In this document: in pieces, positions 1 through 6,842 of the stretch
Numbering within the stretch: the first letter of the stretch is position 1
Layout of the letters: each line of letters starts with the position of its first letter
DNA from: Anaerococcus jeddahensis
GTDB lineage: Bacteria; Bacillota; Clostridia; Tissierellales; Peptoniphilaceae
Direction: 5' to 3'
Length of the DNA stretch: 64,000 bases
Assembly (NCBI RefSeq): GCF_001182725.1
Contig: NZ_CWHU01000003.1
Span: forward strand, 62,001 to 126,000
Notes under the pieces: generated by a model
What the model saw: only the letters and a program-made list of their open reading frames with translations
What the model was told of the DNA's origin: nothing
Database searches by the model: none
Made by a program: the position numbers and the translations under genes

Positions 1-66
1 TTTTCAATTTATAATTACAACTTTTTATCACTATACTTTTATCATTTCTTAAAACAATTTTTATAA

Positions 67-576
67 TTAATTTTCCTGCTCGTTTGAAACTTTTTTATTT
101 TTTTCAATATCAAAAGCCTCTTTAACTTCAAAAAATACTCCAAGCATCAAAGAAATAATTGATCCGACAAGAGCCCCAAGCCCTGGAGAAAATATCAACA
201 TGGAAATTCCTGTAATTAATATAGTGAAAATCGGCTTTAATCCAACAGATTTTCCCATAAATATGGGTCTAAGTATTTGATTTACTAAAAAAGTCAATAC
301 AAATAAAATTGCAAGTCCTATAGAAAGTCTAAGATTTCCCATCAAAAATAAAATCACAGACCAAGGAAGAAGAATAATTCCACTTCCCAAAAATGGCAAA
401 AGATCTACTAGGGCTATCAAAAAAGCTATTAGGATAAAATATTTAATTTTAAAAATGCCAAGGCCTATTGCCAAAATAACAAAATTTATTACAGATGTAA
501 GCAAAAGAGCTCTGATCAAATCTTTTAAAGCAAGACCAGTCGCTTTCAAATATCTTTTTAAAAATTCTTTTTTCAT
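67..576 (-). CDS. AI-2E-family-like membrane permease, short form
   Basis: Integral membrane protein of 169 aa with about four or five hydrophobic segments and a charged C-terminal tail. The run LIALVDLLPFLGSGIILLPW and the following NQILRPIFMGKSVGL match the C-terminal half of AI-2E/YtvI/PerM-family transporters. Full family members are usually about 340-380 aa, so the N-terminal half is missing. An AAGGAAGG ribosome-binding site precedes the ATG at 576 and a divergent gene starts at 670, so there is no room for the missing half. It is either a naturally short homologue or a truncated but still translated remnant. The substrate is unknown. Confidence 0.7.
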   Translation of the reverse strand: MKKEFLKRYLKATGLALKDLIRALLLTSVINFVILAIGLGIFKIKYFILIAFLIALVDLLPFLGSGIILLPWSVILFLMGNLRLSIGLAILFVLTFLVNQILRPIFMGKSVGLKPIFTILITGISMLIFSPGLGALVGSIISLMLGVFFEVKEAFDIEKNKKVSNEQEN

Positions 577-669
577 TTTTCCTTCCTTTATATATAAGAA
601 AAATTAGGGTATCTATATTATACTAAAAATAAATTTTTGGGCAATTTGCCAAAATACAAGAGGTGAAAT

Positions 670-1716
670 ATGAAAAAAGCAATAAAAATAATCTTTTCAA
701 TTTTAGGAATTTTTCTTTTAGGATTTTTAATACTTTTGTCCTATCTTTGGATAAGAGAATATAGGCCAGAAAAGATTGAAAATGTAAAGGTGAAAGGGCT
801 GGGTGAAAAAACTCCAGAAATTGGTAAAAAATACAAAATAATGACTTGGAATATTGGCTACGCTGGCCTTGATAAGGATACGGATTTTTTTATGGATGGA
901 GGAAAAATGGTCTTTCCAATAAACAAAAATCACGTGGAAAAATCCCTAGATCATATAATAAAATCAAGCAAAAAAATTGACGCCGACATCAAATTTTTTC
1001 AAGAAGTAGATATAAATTCAAAAAGAACCTACCATATAAATCAAGTAGAAAAACTCAGAAAAATTTTGGGCGGAAATACAACTTTTGCCCTAAATTTCAA
1101 GACGGATTTTATTCCATATCCAATCCCACCAATGGGAAAAGTTGAATCAGGAATAATGACCCAAAGTGATTTTAAAATAAAAAAATCAAAAAGATACCAA
1201 CAAGAAATCCCCCACAAATTCCCAACAAGGCTGGTAAATCTAAAAAGAGCCTTCAATCCATCATATATTGACATAAAAAATTCCGACAAAAAACTTGTCA
1301 TAGTAAATGTCCATCTTGATGCCTACGAATCCGGAAACAAAGGAAGAGTTGCCCAAACAAAAGAAATAATAAATTTTGTAAACAAAGAATACAAAAAAGG
1401 AAATTACGTCATAGTTGGAGGAGATTTCAACCAAGAACTTACAGGAATTTACAAAAAATTGCCAGAAGGAATTTGGAATCCGAGTCCTTTCCCAAAAAAA
1501 TTTCTTACAGAAAATATAAAATTATACTTTGATAAAAACGGGAAAACATCAGTAGTAAACGATAAGCCCTACACAGGAAAAGACGCCTACCTTTCAACAA
1601 TAGACGGATTTTTGGCAACAGACAATATAGAAATAAAAAATATCAAAACTCAAACACAAGAAGATTTCCAATACTCCGACCACAATCCGGTTGTTATGGA
1701 ATTTATTTTGAAATAA
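670..1716 (+). CDS. Membrane-anchored endonuclease/exonuclease/phosphatase family protein
   Basis: A 348-aa protein with one N-terminal transmembrane helix (about residues 5-27) followed by an extracytoplasmic EEP-fold domain. The family's metal-binding and catalytic motifs are visible: TWNIGY (N61), FQEVD (E112), VNVHLDA (H215), GGDFNQE (D252, N254) and the terminal YSDHNP (D337, H338). EEP proteins hydrolyse phosphodiesters or phosphomonoesters in nucleic acids, sphingomyelin or inositides; the substrate cannot be read from the sequence. The membrane anchor suggests action on an external substrate. The start is supported by AGAGGTGAAAT directly before ATG. It is divergent from the upstream permease and appears monocistronic. 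Confidence 0.85.
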   Translation: MKKAIKIIFSILGIFLLGFLILLSYLWIREYRPEKIENVKVKGLGEKTPEIGKKYKIMTWNIGYAGLDKDTDFFMDGGKMVFPINKNHVEKSLDHIIKSSKKIDADIKFFQEVDINSKRTYHINQVEKLRKILGGNTTFALNFKTDFIPYPIPPMGKVESGIMTQSDFKIKKSKRYQQEIPHKFPTRLVNLKRAFNPSYIDIKNSDKKLVIVNVHLDAYESGNKGRVAQTKEIINFVNKEYKKGNYVIVGGDFNQELTGIYKKLPEGIWNPSPFPKKFLTENIKLYFDKNGKTSVVNDKPYTGKDAYLSTIDGFLATDNIEIKNIKTQTQEDFQYSDHNPVVMEFILK

Positions 1717-1749
1717 GAGAATAAAATTTTTACAATTTTATTTAAAATT

Positions 1750-1788
1750 AAACCAAGAGATTTCTCGACTTTGCTCGAGATGAGGTTT
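1750..1788. repeat. Short palindromic intergenic repeat (REP-like)
   Basis: An interrupted palindrome with outer arms AAACC/GGTTT and inner arms CTCGA/TCGAG around CTTTGC. Its core (GAGATTTCTCGACT...GCTCGAGATG) recurs in larger palindromes at 37941-38013, 46679-46796, 23848-24020 and 57500-57755. It probably forms a hairpin in RNA at the 3' end of the EEP gene. Confidence 0.6.
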
Positions 1789-1927
1789 GGATTATATTTA
1801 AATATTACTAAGGTGATTTCAAATTAGAAAAGTAATTAATTATTAACATTTATTGAATTGAAATAATATAAGCAATTTCATCATAATATTGGGTAAGTTT
1901 ATAAAAATAATAATTAGAGTAGGTTTT

Positions 1928-2440
1928 ATGGACTTTATTGAACTTGTTAAAAGTCGTTATTCTTGTAAAAATTTTAGTGAAAAAGAAGTAGAAAAAGAAA
2001 AGCTTGACCTTATTCTTGAGGCTGGAAGGCTTGCTCCTACCGCCAAAAATATGCAAATTCAAAGAATTTACGTAGCAAAGTCGGATGCGGCCCTTAGAAA
2101 AATTGATGAGCTTACTCCTTGTAGGTACAAGGCTCCTCTTGTTTTGCTTGTGGCTTTTGATGAAAGCGAAGCTTTTGTTTATCCCGGTGAAAAATACAAT
2201 TCAGGAGTTGAAGATGCGACAATAGTAGCAAGTCACATGGTCTTGGCAGCAGCTAGCCAAGGGGTTGATTCATGTTGGGTGAATTTTTTTGATCCAGACA
2301 AGGCTCACGAGAAATTTTCATTGCCAAAAAACGAAAAAATCATCGCCATGATTGATTTGGGCTATAAAAACGAAGGAGTAAAACCTTTAGAAAATCATAA
2401 TAAACGTAAGAATATCGAAGAAACTGTAAGATTTATTTAA
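1928..2440 (+). CDS. Nitroreductase family protein
   Basis: A 170-aa FMN-dependent nitroreductase-fold protein. The N-terminal MDFIELVKSRYSCKNF with SRYSC/KNF, the EAGRLAPTAKNMQIQR segment and the GVEDATIVASHMVLAAASQG...CW region are typical of short nitroreductase/NADH dehydrogenase-like flavoproteins that reduce nitro or quinone-type compounds with NAD(P)H. An in-frame ATG lies 13 codons upstream (1889), but MDFIELV is the conserved family start and is preferred; GAGTAGG is a weak ribosome-binding site. It is followed by a strong terminator and stands alone. The physiological substrate is not predictable. Confidence 0.85.
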   Translation: MDFIELVKSRYSCKNFSEKEVEKEKLDLILEAGRLAPTAKNMQIQRIYVAKSDAALRKIDELTPCRYKAPLVLLVAFDESEAFVYPGEKYNSGVEDATIVASHMVLAAASQGVDSCWVNFFDPDKAHEKFSLPKNEKIIAMIDLGYKNEGVKPLENHNKRKNIEETVRFI

Positions 2441-2454
2441 AAAATTCGATTTTA

Positions 2455-2489
2455 AGATACAGAATAATTTTTCTGTATCTTTTTATTTT
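2455..2489 (+). terminator. Rho-independent terminator after the nitroreductase gene
   Basis: A perfect 10-bp stem AGATACAGAA / TTCTGTATCT with a 6-nt loop, followed by TTTTATTTT. It lies just after the nitroreductase stop codon. Confidence 0.85.
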
Positions 2490-2580
2490 AAAAATACGAT
2501 AAAAATCAAAAATAAGCTCCTATAATATGGCAAATTTTTTTATGTTATAATATAAATGATTATATTTATTACTGTAGAAA

Positions 2581-2694
2581 AATTAATTATGATATTTTTA
2601 AAAAATAAAAAGTGATTATAGAGCGTATTGAGTATGCATATAGAAAAGGTTAGGAGAAATAATGAAGAATATAAAAATCGTGTTCTTTGATATG
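2581..2694 (+). repeat. Upstream copy of a duplicated HAD-gene leader (copy A)
   Basis: This segment resembles 2778-2891, the leader and first codons of the HAD gene, at a constant offset of 197 bp. Shared blocks include GAGCGT.TTGAGTA.GCATA and TAGAAAAG..AGGAGAAA, followed by an ATG. The similarity ends in the region coding for the HAD catalytic motif, so only the promoter-proximal part was copied or kept. Confidence 0.7.
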
Positions 2695-2784
2695 GTAAAT
2701 GGCTTAAAAGTTTGCCAGTGGCAAAGTTTTAAGCCATTTAACCCGCGAAACTTAATACATAAAAAAATTTTGCAAAATAAATAA
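2662..2784 (+). pseudogene. Truncated HAD hydrolase 5' fragment
   Basis: A 40-codon open frame starting with MKNIKIVFFDM, nearly the start of the intact HAD gene at 2859 (MKKIKIVFFDV). It has a good AGGAGA ribosome-binding site. After the tenth codon it diverges: the second Asp of DxDGT is lost and the frame runs into a hairpin element (2697-2739) and a short non-homologous tail. It cannot encode a phosphatase and is best read as a decayed duplicate. It could still be translated as a leader peptide. Confidence 0.6.
2697..2739. repeat. 43-nt near-perfect hairpin element
   Basis: Outer arms AAATGGCTTAAAA / TTTTAAGCCATTT pair perfectly over 13 bp. Inner arms GTTTGCC / GGCAAAG continue the stem with one end mismatch around an AGT loop. 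It has no T-run, so it is not a standard terminator. It interrupts the duplicated HAD leader exactly where homology with the intact copy stops, which suggests insertion. Confidence 0.75.
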
Positions 2785-2858
2785 TTAGGATATTTTGAAA
2801 AATATAAAGTGATAGTAGAGCGTGTTGAGTAGGCATATAGAAAAGATAAGGAGAAAAG

Positions 2859-3638
2859 ATGAAAAAAATAAAGATAGTTTTTTTCGATGTGGACGGCACC
2901 CTTGTGCCTCTTGATAAGGATGATATTTCAGAAAAGTCGGCTTTTGCTTTGAACAAGCTTAAAGAAAAAGGAATTAAAATTTGCGTTGCGACAGGTAGAG
3001 CGCCAATTCAACTTCCAAAATTTAGGGGGATTGATTTTGATATTTATTTAAATTTCAATGGATCTTTAGTTTTTAATGAAAACGAAGATATTTACAAGAA
3101 TCCCCTTTCAAAAAAAGATGTATTTACCCTACTTGAAAACGGAAAATCTATGGATAAGCCTTTGGCTGTTGCAAGCAAGGAAATTTATGCTTGTAATGGG
3201 ACAAATCCCGATTTGGAAGAATATTTTTCCTTTGGAGGAAGTCAGCCAGAAGTTTATAAAAATTTTGAAGAATTTATAGAAAATGAAAAAATCTACCAAG
3301 CAATTTTACCAATAAAAGAAAATGAATACGAAAGAGCCATGGACAATGTTTTGACAACAAAAATCGCAGCTTGGTGGGACAGGGCAGTAGATTTGATTCC
3401 AAAAAACGGCGGTAAAGGAAGAGCAATCGAAGAAGTTTTGTCATTTTATGATATAAAAAAAGACGAATGCATGGCTTTTGGTGATGGAAACAATGATTTG
3501 GAAATGTTTGAATCCGTAAAATACGGAATTTCTATGGAAAACGGATCAGATGATTTAAAAAATATTTCCTATGATGTGTGTAAAAGCGTAGATGATGATG
3601 GGATTTATTATTATTTAAAGGAAAAAGGATTGATTTAG
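2859..3638 (+). CDS. Cof-type HAD-IIB family phosphatase
   Basis: A 259-aa haloacid-dehalogenase hydrolase. Motif I DVDGT (nucleophile D10, D12), the CVATGR motif II region, a C2B-type cap in the middle, and the C-terminal GDGNNDLEMF motif IV are all present, giving the Cof/YkrA architecture. Members dephosphorylate sugar phosphates, flavin or pyridoxal phosphates; the substrate is not predictable. The start has AAGGAGAAAAG before the ATG. The leader is partly duplicated upstream. It is monocistronic, ending before a terminator-like hairpin at 3746-3786. Confidence 0.85.
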   Translation: MKKIKIVFFDVDGTLVPLDKDDISEKSAFALNKLKEKGIKICVATGRAPIQLPKFRGIDFDIYLNFNGSLVFNENEDIYKNPLSKKDVFTLLENGKSMDKPLAVASKEIYACNGTNPDLEEYFSFGGSQPEVYKNFEEFIENEKIYQAILPIKENEYERAMDNVLTTKIAAWWDRAVDLIPKNGGKGRAIEEVLSFYDIKKDECMAFGDGNNDLEMFESVKYGISMENGSDDLKNISYDVCKSVDDDGIYYYLKEKGLI

Positions 3639-3745
3639 TTGGTTTTGTGGTGTAAATATTTTTATTATAGAAATTAAAAAAATTCAAAATCAATTACGAT
3701 TTCAAATTTTGATATAAATAAAATTTTCAATATTTTTACAACAAA

Positions 3746-3786
3746 AAAGGTCTTGATGTTAATTTATATATCAAGATCTTTTTATT
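3746..3786 (+). terminator. Terminator-like hairpin downstream of the HAD gene
   Basis: GTCTTGAT (3751-3758) pairs with ATCAAGAT (3771-3778), flanked by an A-run and followed by CTTTTTATT, so it could act in either direction. It lies about 110 nt after the HAD stop codon and upstream of the CRISPR trailer end. Confidence 0.6.
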
Positions 3787-3942
3787 GATTATAATTGAGA
3801 TTTTATGGATTTTTGATACTATCTATAAGATTATTTATTGGATTTCAAAATTTTTCTTGCATTTTCTTATGAAATATACCAAATCGATAATATTAGGGAT
3901 TTTTATTATTTATTGATAAAATATCTCTAAATAAAATAATTA

Positions 3943-3966
3943 GTTCGACTCCTTTATCCCGCACCA
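3943..3966 (+). other. Isolated tRNA 3'-end-like sequence (possible attachment-site scar)
   Basis: The 24 nt GTTCGACTCC + TTTATCCCGCACCA have the layout of a tRNA 3' end: T-loop TTCGACT, 3' T-stem, 3' acceptor strand ATCCCGC, discriminator A and encoded CCA. No D-arm, anticodon arm or GCGGGAT 5' acceptor strand lies upstream, and the 5' T-stem does not pair, so this is not a functional tRNA. Such fragments are commonly left as att cores by tRNA-targeting integrases. It ends 21 nt before the last CRISPR repeat. Between 3639 and 3987 I see nothing else besides the terminator-like hairpin. Confidence 0.55.
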
Positions 3967-3987
3967 AATCAAAAAATTTGGAAACAC

Positions 3988-4933
3988 ATTTCAATACATC
4001 TGATGTTATTAATCAACCTTACAGTTAAAGTTTTATAAGGATAGTCCTAATAATTTCAATACATCTAATTTTATCAATCAACGTTGACACTATAAAATCA
4101 CTTGCATTATTATAGCGTATTTCAATACATCTAATGTTATCAATCAACGCCTTTAAAGCTTGCTGAAAAGATTTCTGGAGATGAATTTCAATACATCTAA
4201 TGTTATCAATCAACCTATGGCACTATTCAGATTTTTAAAAGCTCCCTTTATTTCAATACATCTAATGTTAGTAATCAACAGAAAAGCTGAATATACGCCA
4301 GATTTTAAATATTAATTTCAATACATCTAATGTTAGTAATCAACATAATAAGATTAAAAATATATCATCATCTAGCTTATTTCAATACATCTAATGTTAG
4401 TAATCAACCAAAATTTGGGGGTCTAGGGGGGGCCCCGTATTTATTTCAATACATCTAATGTTAGTAATCAACAGAAATAAGGATTTTTTGAAGCAAAAAG
4501 AAGTCTAATTTCAATACATCTAATGTTAGTAATCAACATTTGAAGCATTAGAAAAGGCACCATTCTAATGGAAATATTTCAATACATCTAATGTTAGTAA
4601 TCAACAAGTTATAAGCAAATATTAGATTTTGCAGAAATAAAATTTCAATACATCTAATGTTAGTAATCAACGGAGTGGGACAAAGTATCCACTATGATAG
4701 TGTATAATTTCAATACATCTAATGTTAGTAATCAACCCTACCAACATCAAAAGAAACTGAAGAATATTCAATTTCAATACATCTAATGTTAGTAATCAAC
4801 ATAGTGAAAATGCTGATGTACAGTTTATGAAATTTATATTTCAATACATCTAATGTTAGTAATCAACAGACGGCACAAGCGAGGGAGCCGATGGAATTAT
4901 AGAATTTCAATACATCTAATGTTAGCAATCAAC
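3988..4933 (-). CRISPR. Type I-B CRISPR array, 15 repeats and 14 spacers
   Basis: Fifteen 30-nt repeats start at 3988, 4053, 4119, 4185, 4250, 4315, 4379, 4443, 4508, 4576, 4642, 4707, 4771, 4838 and 4904. Spacers are 34-38 nt. In crRNA orientation (minus strand) the repeat begins GTTGATTACTAACATTAG and ends GATGTATTGAAAT, giving an 8-nt ATTGAAAT 5' handle typical of type I-B. Orientation is supported by the co-directional cas genes, the handle, and repeat decay at the low-coordinate end (first four repeats differ at positions 22-23 and elsewhere). The leader end is therefore at 4934 and beyond. The leader-proximal repeat carries one variant base (GC instead of GT on the plus strand). Confidence 0.98.
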
Positions 4934-5068
4934 CAATATAAAATACACATTTTAAATATACATCCCATCAATATATTACCCATTTTATGAGATTTTTTGA
5001 TTTTTTACCAGCTATTTCTATTTTTTTCTTTTCTTTGTTTTTTCAAATTATTTTATTTTCGCTGGTAA
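4934..5068 (-). promoter_or_regulatory. CRISPR leader between cas2 and the array
   Basis: A 135-nt AT-rich non-coding stretch between the cas2 stop and the first transcribed repeat. It contains an inverted repeat TACCAGC (5006-5012) / GCTGGTA (5061-5067) separated by a strand-biased purine-rich stretch (minus strand), starting right at the cas2 stop. I find no confident -35/-10 pair, so the array may be transcribed from a weak promoter here or by readthrough from the cas operon. Confidence 0.65.
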
Positions 5069-5350
5069 TTATATTATTATATCTTCTTCTAGTGATTTGT
5101 ATTTTCCTATTGTTTCTTCTTCGAAAGTTTCTTTGTTGTACATTTTTATTATTGTTACAAAGTCTTCTTCTTTTTTTATTGTCTTTTCAATTTCTCTTTC
5201 TAGAGCAATAATTTTTGATGGGCTTATTTCTCCTCTAAATACTGAATTTTGGTGGTGATTTAAATATTTTTTGCAGACTTTAAATACCTTGTTTACTCTT
5301 TTTTCTCCAACATCATAGAATAGAAATATATAATTGTAATTTTTTGCCAC
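5069..5350 (-). CDS. cas2: CRISPR-associated endonuclease Cas2
   Basis: A 93-aa Cas2 with the N-terminal ferredoxin-like strand NYNYIFLFYDVGEKR (conserved Asp at the end of strand 1) and the SVFRGEISPSKI segment. Cas2 is the structural core of the Cas1-Cas2 spacer integration complex. A longer open frame reaches back to 5422, but a GTG at 5350 with AGGAAA upstream gives the correct family length, so that start is used. It overlaps the cas1 stop by one base (TAGTG), indicating translational coupling. It is the last gene before the leader and array. Confidence 0.95.
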   Translation of the reverse strand: MAKNYNYIFLFYDVGEKRVNKVFKVCKKYLNHHQNSVFRGEISPSKIIALEREIEKTIKKEEDFVTIIKMYNKETFEEETIGKYKSLEEDIII

Positions 5351-6348
5351 TAATATTTCCTTTCTAATAAATAAGGTTCGAATTCTTTGTCTTCTAGTAT
5401 ATATTTTATTAATTTGTAGCAATCTAGCTTTATTTGTGTTTGATAGCTTACATTTCTTTTTAATTTTTCATTTTTAAATTTTGTTTCTATTCTTTTTTCA
5501 AAGGCTGCTATAAATATTTTCTTACCCTCATCGTTTAGGATACAATAATTTTGCTCTTTTAAAAAATGATCTTCTACTCTAATTTTTCTATTATTTACTA
5601 AATCAAAAATTGTTTTAAATACTAATATTGGCTTGAACGCCTCGCACATATCTAAGGAAAGAGAAAATCTTGATTCACTCGGCTCGTGCAAATAACTTAT
5701 AGCTTGATTTAAGTGTGTCCTGTAGATTGCTGTTATTGTTTTTGTGTATAGAAGTGAATTTCCAAATGATATTAGGGCATTTATCGGGTTATCTGGAGGT
5801 CTTCTTACTCTTTTGTTTAAAATAAAATCTTCATTTAGAAAATATTTGAAAGAATCATAAAATCCTTGCCAAATTTTTCCTTCTATATATAAAATTTGTT
5901 TTATGTCATTTGATTTTTCAAGCTCATTTAGAATTTCATTTTTTAAATAATCAAGGAAAGTTTTCACTTCTTTTTTGTCATGTTTATAGTAGTGATATAG
6001 GACTTGATAAATATTTTTCCCTATGGCTTCTACTATTTTTTTAGCTATTTCTATTCTTTTTTCTTTGTAGGCTTCTACTTGTTTTACCAAGAGTTTTCCG
6101 CTTATATATTTTTCTCTTGTATAAAATGTTCCCGAATAGTTTCCGTAATAATTGAAAAAATGTAGAACTATATGCTTACTTGCAAGAAAATCTAATAATT
6201 TTGTATTTATTGTCGTCTCGCTTAGTATGTAAAGCTCTCTTATGCTTTCTATGGGTATATAAATATTTTTTCCATTTACCCTATAAACTAAAGAATTATC
6301 TTTTCTTTTTATTTGTCCATCTGTTAAAAGATATTTTGTTTTTCCCAT
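5350..6348 (-). CDS. cas1: CRISPR-associated endonuclease Cas1
   Basis: A 332-aa type I-B Cas1, the integrase that inserts new spacers at the leader end. The N-terminal beta domain is followed by the helical catalytic domain with metal ligands E156 (YIEGKIW), H221 (SYLHEP) and D233 (SLSLDMCEAF). The start chosen is the ATG at 6348 with AGGTGAAAAT directly upstream, giving the family-typical MGKTKYLLTDG; the open frame extends seven codons further into cas4. The ribosome-binding site overlaps the cas4 stop, so translation is probably coupled. Confidence 0.97.
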   Translation of the reverse strand: MGKTKYLLTDGQIKRKDNSLVYRVNGKNIYIPIESIRELYILSETTINTKLLDFLASKHIVLHFFNYYGNYSGTFYTREKYISGKLLVKQVEAYKEKRIEIAKKIVEAIGKNIYQVLYHYYKHDKKEVKTFLDYLKNEILNELEKSNDIKQILYIEGKIWQGFYDSFKYFLNEDFILNKRVRRPPDNPINALISFGNSLLYTKTITAIYRTHLNQAISYLHEPSESRFSLSLDMCEAFKPILVFKTIFDLVNNRKIRVEDHFLKEQNYCILNDEGKKIFIAAFEKRIETKFKNEKLKRNVSYQTQIKLDCYKLIKYILEDKEFEPYLLERKY

Positions 6349-6356
6349 ATTTTCAC

Positions 6357-6842
6357 CTAGATCTTGCAATATTCATAATAGGCACACTTTGTGCATCCTT
6401 TTATTTTTTTAAATTTTGGAATCTCTTCTTTTGAAATAAATTCTTCTATTTCATTAAGCAATTTTTCTAGCTCTTTTTCTTTTTTATCGTCCAAGTCCAG
6501 ATATTCTATTTTTTTGCCTTGATTGTTTTCAACAAATTCTAATTTTCCTTTTTTGATTATTCCTTTTTTCTTTAAAATATAAAGACAATAGTAAAGTTGC
6601 CATCTGGCTGCTTCTTTGTCTGCATCTGATTTTTTGATTTCTACTAAAAATTTATCTGTAATTTTATCAACCACTATATTGTCTATTTTTATTTCAGCAT
6701 TTTTCTTATTTTCGCTTTTATTTAAGTGGATTTCTTTTCCAATTTTCACAAGTTCACTGTTATCTTCGAAATTTAACTTGTTGGCAAACAAATAGCACTG
6801 TCTTTTACAATGAAAATAATAATTTATTATTGTTCCATTCAT
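6357..6842 (-). CDS. cas4: CRISPR-associated exonuclease Cas4
   Basis: A 161-aa RecB-like nuclease with an iron-sulfur cluster. One N-terminal cysteine (C12 in YYFHCKRQCYLF) and three C-terminal cysteines (C150, C153, C159 in CTKCAYYEYC) are the expected 4Fe-4S ligands. The nuclease core has GKEIH and VEIKKS (Lys motif) followed by a QLYYCLYIL helix. Cas4 trims prespacers and defines PAM and orientation during adaptation. Start and cas3 stop overlap as ATGA. Confidence 0.95.
   Translation of the reverse strand: MNGTIINYYFHCKRQCYLFANKLNFEDNSELVKIGKEIHLNKSENKKNAEIKIDNIVVDKITDKFLVEIKKSDADKEAARWQLYYCLYILKKKGIIKKGKLEFVENNQGKKIEYLDLDDKKEKELEKLLNEIEEFISKEEIPKFKKIKGCTKCAYYEYCKI

Noticed and set aside
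3943-3966. A functional tRNA gene
   Set aside because: Only the 3' end is present; no D-arm, anticodon arm or 5' acceptor strand.
4025-4213. A 62-aa minus-strand reading frame within the CRISPR array
   Set aside because: It is an artefact of translating three repeat units (IDNIRCIEI repeated) and spacers.
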